Of a stretch of DNA of 64,000 nt, positions 1-8,385 are shown piece by piece. The notes beneath the pieces were generated by a model. It saw nothing but the letters and a program-made list of their open reading frames with translations. It made no database searches and was not told the origin of the DNA. A program made the position numbers and the translations under genes. The stretch lies in NCBI RefSeq assembly GCF_030929495.1, contig NZ_JAVFWN010000023.1:27079-91078 (forward strand). Direction: 5' to 3'. The DNA comes from Nocardioides sp. LHD-245. GTDB lineage: Bacteria; Actinomycetota; Actinomycetes; Propionibacteriales; Nocardioidaceae. Positions within the stretch are counted from its first letter, which is position 1; each line of letters starts with the position of its first letter.

Positions 1-1868
1 TCGAACGCGCGCCGGGTCGTGACCAACGCCCGAGCAGCGTTCCCGTCACCCGCCGGCGAGGTGGGCAGCTCGGGTCGCTCGGTGCGACCGATCCCACGCA
101 CCCGCGAGGTGAGGATCTGGATCGGGTTGTCCATGGAGTGGCCGTAGCGGACCCGGTGCATCTCGTTGAACGCGTCCCGGATCGTCTTGGCGTCGAGACC
201 GGCGTGAATCGAGAGGGTCAGCGTGTGCTCCTGGCCGAGGTAGCGCAGCTCGAGCTGTCGCTCGACGGCCATGTGCGACTCATCGACACCCTGGTCGGCT
301 AGCGACCGGAAGGCGTCCCGGCCGAGCTCGTCGAGCTCGGCGGCGACGTCGCCGAGGTCCGCTTCGTCCAGCAGCTCCATCCTGGTGCGGGACAGGTCGG
401 TCACGACGTCGGCGCTGAGCATCCCCCACGCGGAGAAGCCCGACGGTGCGAAGGGCACGATGACCTCGCCCACATTGAGCTCCCGAGCGAGCAGCGGCGC
501 GACCAGAGGTCCGGCACCGCCGAAGGCGAGCAGCGAGAACGCCTTCGGGTCGTGGCCGCGCTCGACGGTGATCTGCCGGACGGCACCGACCGTCTTCGCG
601 AGCATCACGTCGAAGATCCCCGCGGCTGCTTCCCGCGGCGTCAACCCGAGCGGTCCGGCGATCTGCTCGGTGACCGCTGTCAGCGCCTCCTTGTCGTGGA
701 GCCGCATCCGCCCGGACAGGAAGCTGTCGGGGTCGACGTAGCCGAGCACGACAGCGGCGTCGGTGACCGTGGGCTCGGTGCCGCCGCGTCCGTAGCACAC
801 CGGGCCCGGCTGGGCACCGGCGCTTCTCGGACCGACCTTGAGCAGACCGCGCTCGATCGTGGCGATCGAGCCGCCGCCGGCGCCGATCGTCCGGATGTCG
901 TAGGTCGGCATCAGGAGCGGGTAGTGCTCGAGCTCTGCCTCGTGAGTGATGACCGCGGTTCCCTGCTCGATCACGCAGGCGTCGAGCGAGGTGCCACCGA
1001 TGTCGAAGGTCAGCAGATTGTCGCGGCCGAGCACCTCGGCGATGTAGCTGCCGCCCACGATGCCGCCGGCCGGCCCCGAGAGCACGGTGGGCGTCGGTGA
1101 GTGCTTGGCGGCATCGGAGGTCATCGAACCACCACCGGACCGCATGATCAGGAACCGGCCAGCGAAGTCGCGGTCCGCGAGGCCACGCTCGAGCTCGTCG
1201 ACGTACCGCTCGAAGATCGGCCGGATGTAGGCCTCGAGGACAGTCGTCGAGGTCCGCTCGTACTCGCGATACTCGCGGACCACATCCGTCGACACCGACA
1301 CCTTCAGCTCGGGGTACCACGAGCGGAGGAGCTCGGCGGCGCGTTGCTCGGACTCGGGGTTGAGGTAGGAGTGGAGGAAGCACACCGCCACCGAGATGAC
1401 GCCCTGCTCCTCGACGAGCTGCCGGGCGACGTCCCGCAGGTCGTCCTCGTCGAGCGGCTCCAGCACCTCGCCGTGGTGGTCCAGGCGACCACGGACTCCG
1501 GCGGTGTGCCGGCGCTGCACGAGCGACGGAGGCCGCTCGTACTGGAAGTTGTACATCTGCTCGTCGGGCAGATTGCCGCGTCCGATGAGGAAGATGTCAC
1601 GCAGCCCCGCGTTCGTGATGATCCCGGTCGCGCCCCCTCGGCGCTCGAGCACGGCGTTCAGCCCGAGGGTCGTGCCGTGGATGAAGACCTCCGCCTCGGC
1701 GAGGTCGGTGCCGAGTGCCTCCACCGCGGCCAGCACACCCTCCCAGGGTGCTGCGGGTGTGGTCGACGCCTTGCGGAACCGGACGACTCCCGTGCGCTGG
1801 TCGAGCTCCATGGCGTCGACGAAGGTCCCGCCGATGTCGACGGCGAGATGGTAGGGGCGTGCGGTCAC
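1..1868 (-). CDS. Hydantoinase/oxoprolinase family protein, N-terminal 622 residues (3' end outside window)
   Basis: The reading frame starts at GTG 1868 and runs open to base 1, so the C-terminus is missing. The N-terminus YHLAVDIGGTFVDAMEL is the actin-like ATPase phosphate-1 motif of HyuA/oxoprolinase proteins, and further in come the HGTTLGLNAVLERRGA stretch and GGTSLDACVIEQG, both typical of hydantoinase_A. These enzymes open cyclic amides (hydantoins, 5-oxoproline) with ATP, usually as an A/B pair; a B subunit would be expected just outside the window. The start overlaps the stop of the ABC ATPase gene by 4 bp (GTGA), so it is the last visible gene of the transporter operon. This suggests that the importer carries a cyclic-amide or peptide-like substrate. 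The exact substrate cannot be read from the sequence. Confidence 0.88.
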   Translation of the reverse strand, partial: MTARPYHLAVDIGGTFVDAMELDQRTGVVRFRKASTTPAAPWEGVLAAVEALGTDLAEAEVFIHGTTLGLNAVLERRGGATGIITNAGLRDIFLIGRGNLPDEQMYNFQYERPPSLVQRRHTAGVRGRLDHHGEVLEPLDEDDLRDVARQLVEEQGVISVAVCFLHSYLNPESEQRAAELLRSWYPELKVSVSTDVVREYREYERTSTTVLEAYIRPIFERYVDELERGLADRDFAGRFLIMRSGGGSMTSDAAKHSPTPTVLSGPAGGIVGGSYIAEVLGRDNLLTFDIGGTSLDACVIEQGTAVITHEAELEHYPLLMPTYDIRTIGAGGGSIATIERGLLKVGPRSAGAQPGPVCYGRGGTEPTVTDAAVVLGYVDPDSFLSGRMRLHDKEALTAVTEQIAGPLGLTPREAAAGIFDVMLAKTVGAVRQITVERGHDPKAFSLLAFGGAGPLVAPLLARELNVGEVIVPFAPSGFSAWGMLSADVVTDLSRTRMELLDEADLGDVAAELDELGRDAFRSLADQGVDESHMAVERQLELRYLGQEHTLTLSIHAGLDAKTIRDAFNEMHRVRYGHSMDNPIQILTSRVRGIGRTERPELPTSPAGDGNAARALVTTRRAF

Positions 1869-3505
1869 GATGTGGTTTCCTCTCGTGCGGTGGGGTTGTC
1901 GACGAGCCGCCCTCCGAGACGGGGGGCTGCGGCGAGCAACGACTTCGTGTACGCGTGCCTCGGGCTCTCGAAGACCTCGGCGACGGTGCCCTCCTCGACG
2001 ATCTCGCCGAGGTAGACGACGACCACCCGGTCACAGAACGAGCGGACTGTCGCCAGGTCGTGGGAGACGAACACCTGCGCTCGCGCGGTGTCGGCAGCGA
2101 GGTCTCGGATCAGGTCGAGGATCTGCGCCTGCACCGTCACGTCGAGGGCGGACGTCGGCTCGTCGAACACCAGCAGATCGGGATCGGCGACCAACGCGCG
2201 AGCGATGCCCACCCGCTGCGCCTGTCCGCCTGACAGCTGGTGGGGGTAACGGCTCAGGAACCGGTCGTCGAGTCCGGTGCGCCGCAGCACCGCGGTCGCC
2301 CGCTCCTGGCGCTCGGCGTTGCTCAGACCGAGGGGAATCAACGGCTCGGTGATCGCGTCCAGGACCGTGCGCCGGGGGTCCAGCGCGCCCAGCGGGTCCT
2401 GGAAGACCATCTGGACCGACCGGCTGAGCCGGCGGCGGGAGGCGCGGTCGAGCCGGCTCAGGTCCGTCCCGGCCACGCTGGCTCGTCCCGCGCTCGGCGC
2501 GACCAGCCCGAGGAGCATCCGCGCGAGTGTCGTCTTCCCGGAGCCGCTCTCGCCGACGATGCCGACCGTCGTTCCGGCGTGGACCTCCAAGCTGACGCCG
2601 CGCAGGGCGTGGTGTCCGGTCCGTCCGAACCTGGCCCGGTAGTGCACGTGCACGTCCTGCAGCGTCACGACCGGCGCAGCCGCCGTCGAGCGGTGGTCGA
2701 CCGGCGGCAGCGGCCGGTCGATGTCCGGGACCGCGGCGAGCAGCTCCCGGGTGTAGTCGTCGCGGGGAGTGTCGATGACCTGCCGCGTCGGCCCCATCTC
2801 GACGACTTCGCCCGCACGCAGGACGACGATCCGGTCGCACACGAGCGCGGCCGCGGCGATGTCGTGGCTGATGAGCAGCACACCGCGCCCTTCCTCGGTG
2901 GCCAGCCGGCGCAGGAGGCCGAGGACATCTGCGGTGAGGGTCACGTCGAGCCCGGTGGTGGGCTCGTCGGCGAGCAACAGGCCGGGCGCGCAGGCGAGCG
3001 CGAGCGCGATCATCACGCGCTGCGCCATCCCGCCCGACAGCTCGTGCGGGAACGCGGCGAGCACCCGGTCGAGGTCGGTGATCCCGACCTCGGTGAGGAG
3101 CCGGCGGCTCTCGTCATGGACGCCCTGTCCACCGAGGTGGCGATGGGCTCGTAGCCGGTCGGCCAGCTGCTTGCGGACCTGGCGCATCGGCTCGAGCGCC
3201 GCCCGTGCGTGCTGGAAGCACATGGCCGCGCCGTGGCCGCGGTGGTGGAGGAGCTCCTCGCGCGTCATCGTGAGGACGTCCGCACCGCGGAAGAGCACCT
3301 CGCCCTGCGTGACCGCGTTCGCGGGGAGCATGCCGATCACCGCGCTCGCGAGCATGCTCTTGCCACCGCCGCTCTCGCCGACGAGGCCGACGACCTCGCC
3401 CGGCTCGACGCGGAGGTCGACACCGCGCAGCGCGTGGACGGTCCCGTCGCGGACCGGGATCCTCACGTCGAGGCCGCGGACGTCGAGCAGCGGTCCGGCA
3501 CTCAT
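1865..3505 (-). CDS. Oligopeptide-type ABC importer ATPase, fused DppD-DppF
   Basis: The protein has 546 residues and two complete ABC ATPase modules in tandem, the usual DppD-DppF fusion of actinobacteria. The first module has Walker A GESGGGKS, signature LSGGMAQR and Walker B LLLADEPT; the second has GESGSGKT, LSGGQAQR and LLVFDEPT. Each half ends with the H-loop (ISHD, VSHD). It should sit on the cytoplasmic face of the two permeases encoded upstream and power uptake. The ATG at 3505 overlaps the permease stop by 4 bp (ATGA), and its own stop overlaps the start of the hydantoinase-like gene. Both ATPase sites look intact. Confidence 0.93.
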   Translation of the reverse strand: MSAGPLLDVRGLDVRIPVRDGTVHALRGVDLRVEPGEVVGLVGESGGGKSMLASAVIGMLPANAVTQGEVLFRGADVLTMTREELLHHRGHGAAMCFQHARAALEPMRQVRKQLADRLRAHRHLGGQGVHDESRRLLTEVGITDLDRVLAAFPHELSGGMAQRVMIALALACAPGLLLADEPTTGLDVTLTADVLGLLRRLATEEGRGVLLISHDIAAAALVCDRIVVLRAGEVVEMGPTRQVIDTPRDDYTRELLAAVPDIDRPLPPVDHRSTAAAPVVTLQDVHVHYRARFGRTGHHALRGVSLEVHAGTTVGIVGESGSGKTTLARMLLGLVAPSAGRASVAGTDLSRLDRASRRRLSRSVQMVFQDPLGALDPRRTVLDAITEPLIPLGLSNAERQERATAVLRRTGLDDRFLSRYPHQLSGGQAQRVGIARALVADPDLLVFDEPTSALDVTVQAQILDLIRDLAADTARAQVFVSHDLATVRSFCDRVVVVYLGEIVEEGTVAEVFESPRHAYTKSLLAAAPRLGGRLVDNPTAREETTS

Positions 3506-4368
3506 CGGCTCCTCCTCCGGGTCTCGCGCTCCTGCAGCCCCTCACCGAGCAGGCTGAAGCCGAGCACACAGATCACGAGGGCGAGACCGGGCGGGACCGT
3601 GGTCCACCAACGGCCCGCCACGATGTCGCTGGTGCCCTCGCTGATCATCACGCCCCACTCGGGCTGCGGCACGGGGACGCCGAAGCCGAGGAACGACAGC
3701 CCGGCGAGCGCCAGCATCGCCCACCCGACGTTGAGCGGGGCGACCACCCGGACGGCGGTGAGGCTGTTCGGCAGCACGTGCCGCCACAGCACCGCGAGGT
3801 TGGAGATTCCCGAGGTTCTCGCCGCGTCGACGTACCCGAGCTCGCGTACGGTTCGCACCTCCGTCCGCACCAGGCGCGCATAGGAGGGCACGGCGACCGT
3901 CGCGACGACGATGCCGAGGTTCACCGCGCCCGGTCCGAGCACCACCGCCACGGCGAGGGCGAGGATGAAGGTGGGGAACGACTGGGTGATCTCGAGGATG
4001 CGCATGACGAGCGCGTCGAGCCATCCGCCGACGTATCCCGTGAGTGCGCCGATCGCCGCACCGACGGCCACCGCCACGGCGACCGAGATGATGGCGAGGC
4101 CGAGGTCGATCCGCGCCGCGTGGAGCAGCCGGCTCCACACGTCCATGCCGTTGAGGTCCGTGCCGAGCAGGTGCTCCGAGCTCGGCCCTTGCCGGATCGC
4201 GGTCGGGTCGATGTCCTCGGGCCCCCAGCTGGTCAGGAGGGGGGCTGCCAGCGCCAGGATCGCGACGGCCGCGACGAGCACGGCTCCGGTCCAGGTGAGG
4301 ACCCCGGGAGCCATGGTGCCCTGCGCCCGGGAAGCGCGTGACGCGCGCCATGTCGTCATGAGGGACAT
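3502..4368 (-). CDS. ABC transporter permease, DppC/OppC type
   Basis: This 288-residue protein has an N-terminal membrane anchor (GVLTWTGAVLVAAVAILALA), the HLLGTDLNGMDVWSRLLHAAR segment characteristic of DppC, and a run of membrane helices with a DAARTSGISNLAVLWRHVLPN coupling region that matches the EAA loop which docks on the ATPase. The start ATG at 4368 shares one base with the upstream permease stop (TGATG). An alternative ATG three codons downstream (4359) is possible. The gene ends in an ATGA overlap with the ATPase gene, so the order permease B, permease C, ATPase DF is that of a classical dipeptide/oligopeptide operon. Confidence 0.92.
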   Translation of the reverse strand: MSLMTTWRASRASRAQGTMAPGVLTWTGAVLVAAVAILALAAPLLTSWGPEDIDPTAIRQGPSSEHLLGTDLNGMDVWSRLLHAARIDLGLAIISVAVAVAVGAAIGALTGYVGGWLDALVMRILEITQSFPTFILALAVAVVLGPGAVNLGIVVATVAVPSYARLVRTEVRTVRELGYVDAARTSGISNLAVLWRHVLPNSLTAVRVVAPLNVGWAMLALAGLSFLGFGVPVPQPEWGVMISEGTSDIVAGRWWTTVPPGLALVICVLGFSLLGEGLQERETRRRSR

Positions 4369-5378
4369 CAGAGCTTCACCCTCGGGTCGAGCAGTGCCTG
4401 CACGAGGTCGGCGACGAGGTAGGCCACAGCGAAGACCACGGCGCTGATCAGCACGCCTGCCTGGATCACCGGATAGTCGCGGTAGAGCAGCCCGCGCAGC
4501 AGCCACTGACCCATGCCCTGCCAGGAGAACACGTACTCGACGAGGACGACGCCGCCGAGGACGTTGCCGAGGACGATCGCCACGAGGGTGGGGAGCCGGG
4601 CCGCTGTCCCCCGAAGGAGATACCCCCGCAGGAGCGCGCCACGTCGGACGCCGTGGGCTTGCGCGGTCCGCCAGGTCGGCGAGGCGAGGATCTCGATCGC
4701 GCTGGCCCGGACGTGTCGCATCAGGGAGGCACTGATGCCGATCACGATCGTCGCGACGGGCAGGACGAGATGCGCGAGCGCCGACGAGAGCGCCGTGAGG
4801 TTGCCGGCGAGGAGCGCGTCGAAGCCCTCGGCGCCGGTGATCGACGTCAGGTCGACCCCTCGGTCGACCCGGCCGCTGGGCGCCGGGAACCAGTGCAGCG
4901 TCTTGTAGAAGACCGCGATGAGGATGAGACCCAGCCAGAACTCCGGCAGTGCAGTGCCCACCAGGGAGCCGACCCGGATCACATGGTCCTCGGGGCGATT
5001 GGCCCGCAGGGCGGACCACACCCCCAGCACGAGAGCGAGGAGGAGCGAGATGACGACCGAGATGACGACGAGCTCCATCGTGGGCCCGAACCGGGTCGAG
5101 AGCTCGGTCGTGATCGGCGAGCCGGACTGGATCGAGGTGCCGAGGTCGCCCCGGAAGAGCCCCCCGACGTAGGTCGTGAACTGCTCCCACATGGAGACGT
5201 CGAGGCCGAGACGCTGGCGGATCTTCTCGATGTCCTCGCTCGTGGTCGACGGCGTGACGAACGCAGCGAGCGGATCGCCTGGCAGCACCCGCACCAGGAC
5301 GAACGAGAGCACCACGACGCCGAGCAGGGTCGGGACGAGAAGCGCCAGACGCAACCCGAGATAGCGGACGATTCTCAT
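4368..5378 (-). CDS. ABC transporter permease, DppB/OppB type
   Basis: The product has 336 residues. It opens with MRIVRYLGLRLALLVPTLLG, the conserved first helix of DppB-type permeases, followed by VRVLPGDPLAAFV and an extracytoplasmic segment, then five more membrane helices. The EAA-like coupling loop is AIEILASPTWRTAQAHGVRR, and the C-terminus YLVADLVQALLDPRVKL is the family signature ending. It pairs with the DppC-type permease immediately downstream (1-bp overlap). A strong hairpin and a 92-bp gap separate it from the binding-protein gene upstream. Confidence 0.93.
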   Translation of the reverse strand: MRIVRYLGLRLALLVPTLLGVVVLSFVLVRVLPGDPLAAFVTPSTTSEDIEKIRQRLGLDVSMWEQFTTYVGGLFRGDLGTSIQSGSPITTELSTRFGPTMELVVISVVISLLLALVLGVWSALRANRPEDHVIRVGSLVGTALPEFWLGLILIAVFYKTLHWFPAPSGRVDRGVDLTSITGAEGFDALLAGNLTALSSALAHLVLPVATIVIGISASLMRHVRASAIEILASPTWRTAQAHGVRRGALLRGYLLRGTAARLPTLVAIVLGNVLGGVVLVEYVFSWQGMGQWLLRGLLYRDYPVIQAGVLISAVVFAVAYLVADLVQALLDPRVKL

Positions 5379-5421
5379 GGTTCCTCGCGGGGTCTCACGG
5401 GTCGGCTAGGGCCCTGGTGGC

Positions 5422-5455
5422 GCTCCGGCCGACGCCTTCGGGCGTCGGCCGGAGC
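5422..5455 (-). promoter_or_regulatory. Intercistronic stem-loop between binding-protein and permease genes
   Basis: A perfect 15-bp GC-rich inverted repeat (arms 5422-5436 and 5441-5455) closes a 4-nt loop. It lies 16 bp past the stop of the substrate-binding-protein gene and 43 bp before the permease start. There is no T-tract after it. Hairpins at this place in ABC operons usually protect the upstream mRNA or attenuate transcription so that the binding protein is made in excess over the membrane parts. That role is inferred from position and structure. Confidence 0.7.
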
Positions 5456-5470
5456 CGGTCATCCGGTGCG

Positions 5471-7087
5471 TCAGTCGAGCGAGATCGTGTTGTAGCGGAG
5501 CAGCCCGTCGCCCGGGACCACCACACCGCTCACGTTCTCTCGCACCGCCAGCTCGTAGTTCGGCTGGACGAGCGGGATGATCGGGACGTCCTTGGCGAGC
5601 TCGCCCTGCAGCTGGAGCCAGAGCTCCTCGCGCTGCGCCTTGTCGGTGATCGTGCTCGCCTCCTTCACCAGGGCGTCGACCGTCGCGTTGGAGTAGTTGG
5701 AGTTGTTGAGGTAGCCGCCGGTGACGAGCTGGTTGTTGGCGAGGTACTCCACGTCGCTGACCCAGTCCTGACCGCGCGCGACCTGGGCGTCGAGGTCCTT
5801 GGCCTCACGGTGCTCGCCCATCGCCGCGGGGTCGAGGGGCAGCGGGGTGACGGTGATCCCGACGTCCGCGAGCGCGTCCTGGATGATGACGGCGATCTGC
5901 TTGGCCGCGCTGTCCTCCGCGGGGAAGGCGAGGTCGAAGGCGACGTTCGACTCCCCGGACTGGGCCACGAGCTGCTTCGCCTTGTCGACGTCCTGCTCGT
6001 AGGGGAACCCGGTCTCGCTGTAGCCCGGCATGTCGATCGGGACGAAGCTCTTCGGCCGACGCCCCTCACCGCCGTAGACGGTGTCGATGATCTGGTCGTA
6101 CGGCAGGGCGTAGGCGAAGGCCTGGCGCAGGGTGGGGTCCGCGAACGGACCGGAGGCCGTGTTGAGCGGGAGGTAGACCATCTCGCTGCTCGGCGCGGAG
6201 ACGATCTTGACGCCGTCGGCCCCCTCGAGGTCGTCGATCTCCGAGGAGGACAGCCCCTCGGCGATGTCGATGTCGCCCGCCTCGAGCATCGCTGCGGCCG
6301 CCGCCGTGTTGGAGGCGACGGTGATGTGGACCTCGTCGACGATCGGGGCGTTGTCACCCAGGTAGTCCGGGTTCTTCTTCAGCACGATCTCCTGGCCCGG
6401 CGTCGCCGACTCGACGGTGAAGTAGCCGCCATCGCTCGGGTTCTTCGCCGTCCAGTCCTGGGCCCACGGGTCGTCGCCGGTCGCGTGCTTCTGCAGCTCC
6501 TTCGAGTTGTAGACGAAGAGACTGATCGCCTGGATCTGCGCGGACAGCGCACTCGGCACCGACTGGTGGAAGACGACGGTCTTCTCGTCGACGACCTCGA
6601 CCTGGTCGGGCTCGGTGAGGCCGATGAGCTGGTAGACGCCGGCGACGTTCGCGTTCGCGGCGAATGCCCGGTCCTTGGACCACTTCACGTCCTCGGCGGT
6701 GATCGGGTCGCCATTCGGGAACGTCGCGTCGTCCTTGATCTTCAGCGTCCAGTTCTGACCGTCCGGGGAGTCGAACGACTCGGCGTACGTGGGCACGATG
6801 GTCTCGACGTCGAGGATCTCGCCGCCATCGACCGACTTGGTCCCGTAGTCGACCAGGTAGGGATAGATGTTCTTGTACAGCTCGAGCGCCACCAGGTCGA
6901 AGGCGACGAAGTCCTGGTCCCAGCTGCTCGGGTAGGCGGTGACGGCGATGCGCAGCTCGGTGTTGGACTCCCCGTCGGAGTCGTCGTTCGAGCCGGATGC
7001 GCAACCGGCGAATGCGAGCGATGCGACGAACAGAGCGGCGCAGATCGTGGTCAGCCGGCGATGGCCGGGTCGAGGTGTAGCTGTCAC
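5471..7087 (-). CDS. ABC transporter substrate-binding lipoprotein (SBP_bac_5 family)
   Basis: This is a 538-residue extracellular solute-binding protein of the dipeptide/oligopeptide class. The N-terminus has a basic region, a hydrophobic stretch (AALFVASLAFAGC) ending in a lipobox with Cys 28 or so, and then a Ser/Asp-rich linker, so it is anchored to the outer face of the membrane. Family hallmarks include DGQNWTLKIKDDATFPNGDPITAEDVKWS and LRQAFAYALPYDQIIDTVYGG. The GTG start at 7087 has a good ribosome site (GGAGGAAC) 5-6 nt upstream. It is the first gene of the importer operon; the substrate is unknown but the downstream hydantoinase-like gene hints at cyclic amides or short peptides. 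Confidence 0.93.
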   Translation of the reverse strand: MTATPRPGHRRLTTICAALFVASLAFAGCASGSNDDSDGESNTELRIAVTAYPSSWDQDFVAFDLVALELYKNIYPYLVDYGTKSVDGGEILDVETIVPTYAESFDSPDGQNWTLKIKDDATFPNGDPITAEDVKWSKDRAFAANANVAGVYQLIGLTEPDQVEVVDEKTVVFHQSVPSALSAQIQAISLFVYNSKELQKHATGDDPWAQDWTAKNPSDGGYFTVESATPGQEIVLKKNPDYLGDNAPIVDEVHITVASNTAAAAAMLEAGDIDIAEGLSSSEIDDLEGADGVKIVSAPSSEMVYLPLNTASGPFADPTLRQAFAYALPYDQIIDTVYGGEGRRPKSFVPIDMPGYSETGFPYEQDVDKAKQLVAQSGESNVAFDLAFPAEDSAAKQIAVIIQDALADVGITVTPLPLDPAAMGEHREAKDLDAQVARGQDWVSDVEYLANNQLVTGGYLNNSNYSNATVDALVKEASTITDKAQREELWLQLQGELAKDVPIIPLVQPNYELAVRENVSGVVVPGDGLLRYNTISLD

Positions 7088-7166
7088 TGTTCCTCCAGGT
7101 GGCGATCTCCGCAGGAGCGGGGTCGGGGCGGCCCGAGCTTGAACGTGAAGACTGTTCTACCTCACT

Positions 7167-7202
7167 AAACACTCCGCTCGCTACTGCGAAACAGGAGTGT
7201 TT
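7167..7202. promoter_or_regulatory. Inverted repeat upstream of the importer operon, candidate operator
   Basis: AAACACTCC (7167-7175) is repeated in perfect inverse as GGAGTGTTT (7194-7202) with 18 bp between. The 306-bp gap 7088-7393, between the binding-protein gene and the regulator gene, holds this repeat about 80-115 bp upstream of the binding-protein start and nothing else recognisable. An ACTAAAC string overlapping the left arm recurs at 8235-8241 upstream of the regulator's own transcript. The simplest reading is a binding region for the adjacent XRE-cupin regulator; this is inference. Confidence 0.5.
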
Positions 7203-7393
7203 CCTGGAAGCAACACATCCGAGCTCGAGGCCGCCCTTGCCCGGCGGCTGGGGGCCCTCGACGAGCCAGCCGAAGAGATCGTGCCGATGAGCGGCGCTCA
7301 ACGCGTGCGACGCAAGGCGCAGTCGCCGGGCGTGCGGCCGCACGCCGAGCGGCTGCCATGCCGCCCGCGTGCTCTCGGTAGGTCTGATGCCGC

Positions 7394-8023
7394 CTAGTAG
7401 TGCCGCGGCGTGACGACTGATACGACGACAGCCGTCTCGGTGCCGTCGTTGCGGATCGAGTGAAGCGTGCTCGAGCGCATGTAGAAGCTGTCGCCCGGGC
7501 CGAGGTGGTACTCGTCGTCGCCAACGCGGTAGACGAGCTCGCCGCGCAGCACGTAGGAGAACTCCTCTCCCGGGTGCGCCGAGGGCTCTTCGGCACGCCC
7601 ACCCGGCTCGATGTAGACCAGCATCGGCTCCAGAACCAGTCCGGGTACGCGCGCGGAGAGCATCTCGTAGTGCCAGCCAGACGATGCGACACGGCGGGTG
7701 CGGTCGACCGAGCGGGTGAGCGTGAAGATCGGCGAGTCGTCGAACGGCTCTGGAGTCTCGTCATCCCCGAAGAACTCCGACATGCTCTGGCCGAGTGCCG
7801 CCGCGACATTGTGAAGGGTCGACAGCGCGATCGAGCTCTGCCCGTTCTCGACCTGCGAGAGGAAGCCGACCGACAGGCCGGTGAGCGAGGCGAGCTTGCG
7901 CAGCGACAGTCCGGCGGCCTCCCGCAGCGCGCGGATCCGCGGCCCGACGGCGAGCTCGTCCTGGTCGCCCGGTCGCTCGGGCATGGACGAGCCACCACCG
8001 CCGGGGATCGTCGGCGCCCTCAC
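7394..8023 (-). CDS. XRE-family regulator with C-terminal cupin sensor domain
   Basis: The product has 209 residues. Residues about 29-85 form a lambda-repressor-like helix-turn-helix (RIRALREAAGLSLRKLASLT, then GLSVGFLSQVENGQSSIAL), and the C-terminal third is a cupin barrel with the motif pieces GEEFSYVLRGELVYRVGDDEYHLGPGDSFYM. This architecture is common among regulators of amine, amino-acid and peptide uptake genes, where the cupin binds a small ligand. GTG 8023 overlaps the stop of the upstream 60-codon ORF by 4 bp (GTGA); an ATG at 7984 is an alternative start that would remove a 13-residue glycine-rich leader. It lies directly upstream of the importer operon on the same strand and probably controls it. 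Confidence 0.88.
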   Translation of the reverse strand: MRAPTIPGGGGSSMPERPGDQDELAVGPRIRALREAAGLSLRKLASLTGLSVGFLSQVENGQSSIALSTLHNVAAALGQSMSEFFGDDETPEPFDDSPIFTLTRSVDRTRRVASSGWHYEMLSARVPGLVLEPMLVYIEPGGRAEEPSAHPGEEFSYVLRGELVYRVGDDEYHLGPGDSFYMRSSTLHSIRNDGTETAVVVSVVTPRHY

Positions 8024-8202
8024 GCCGAGGCCGTACGAGCGAGCAGCGCGGTGTATCGCGCGAGGTTCTCGACGGGGTCGAGCACCGGGACGGCTTCGCG
8101 GGTCGCGTCGATGCCGGCTCCGACCGCATCCTGTGCGATCCGGCGATCCCGTTCGACCTGAGTGTCGATGCCGATGGGGTCGATGAGCAGAATCCGGGGC
8201 AT
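8020..8202 (-). CDS. Short ORF, 60 residues, unknown; possibly the remnant of a racemase-like gene
   Basis: ATG 8202 follows a clear ribosome site (AAGAGGTGAC), and the ORF overlaps the regulator start by 4 bp, so it is very likely translated. The sequence MPRILLIDPIGIDTQVERDR begins with a beta strand and loop resembling the start of Asp/Glu or hydantoin racemases (which begin like MxILVINPNT), but the rest does not continue as such a protein and ends after 60 residues. It could be a truncated racemase, fitting the hydantoinase context, or a small coupled leader peptide. I do not recognise it with confidence. Confidence 0.55.
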   Translation of the reverse strand: MPRILLIDPIGIDTQVERDRRIAQDAVGAGIDATREAVPVLDPVENLARYTALLARTASA

Positions 8203-8232
8203 GTCACCTCTTGCCGGTCGCAGTGTTCGCTC

Positions 8233-8241
8233 ATACTAAAC
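8233..8241 (-). promoter_or_regulatory. Candidate -10 box for the 60-residue ORF and regulator
   Basis: Read on the minus strand, TAGTAT (8238-8233) matches the actinobacterial -10 consensus TANNNT and sits about 30 bp before ATG 8202. It is embedded in GTTTAGTATGAG, which shares GTTTAGT with the region upstream of the binding-protein gene (7163-7170). No convincing -35 box is seen. Confidence 0.5.
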
Positions 8242-8348
8242 GACGTTCGCCGGATTCGTGCGCGCTCCCCGTGTTTCCGTCGACACAGTCACGGCTCTCG
8301 ACGAAACCGCGGGCGGGTGGCGGCCGACGAGACCCCATCCTGCGGAAA

Positions 8349-8379
8349 TCCCCACGGGGGCGCGCCTGCTCCGCACAAT
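8349..8379 (+). promoter_or_regulatory. Leaderless promoter of the first histidine kinase with a CCCC/GGGG motif
   Basis: CACAAT at 8374-8379 lies exactly 6 nt before GTG 8386, the geometry of leaderless actinobacterial promoters. TCCCCACGGGGG (8349-8360) sits where a -35 or activator site would be. The paralogous kinase gene at 31877 has the same arrangement (CATAAT, 6 nt, ATG) with a TTCCCC...TTGG motif upstream. The match of this site to the other motifs in the locus is weak. Confidence 0.5.
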
Positions 8380-8385
8380 GATGAG

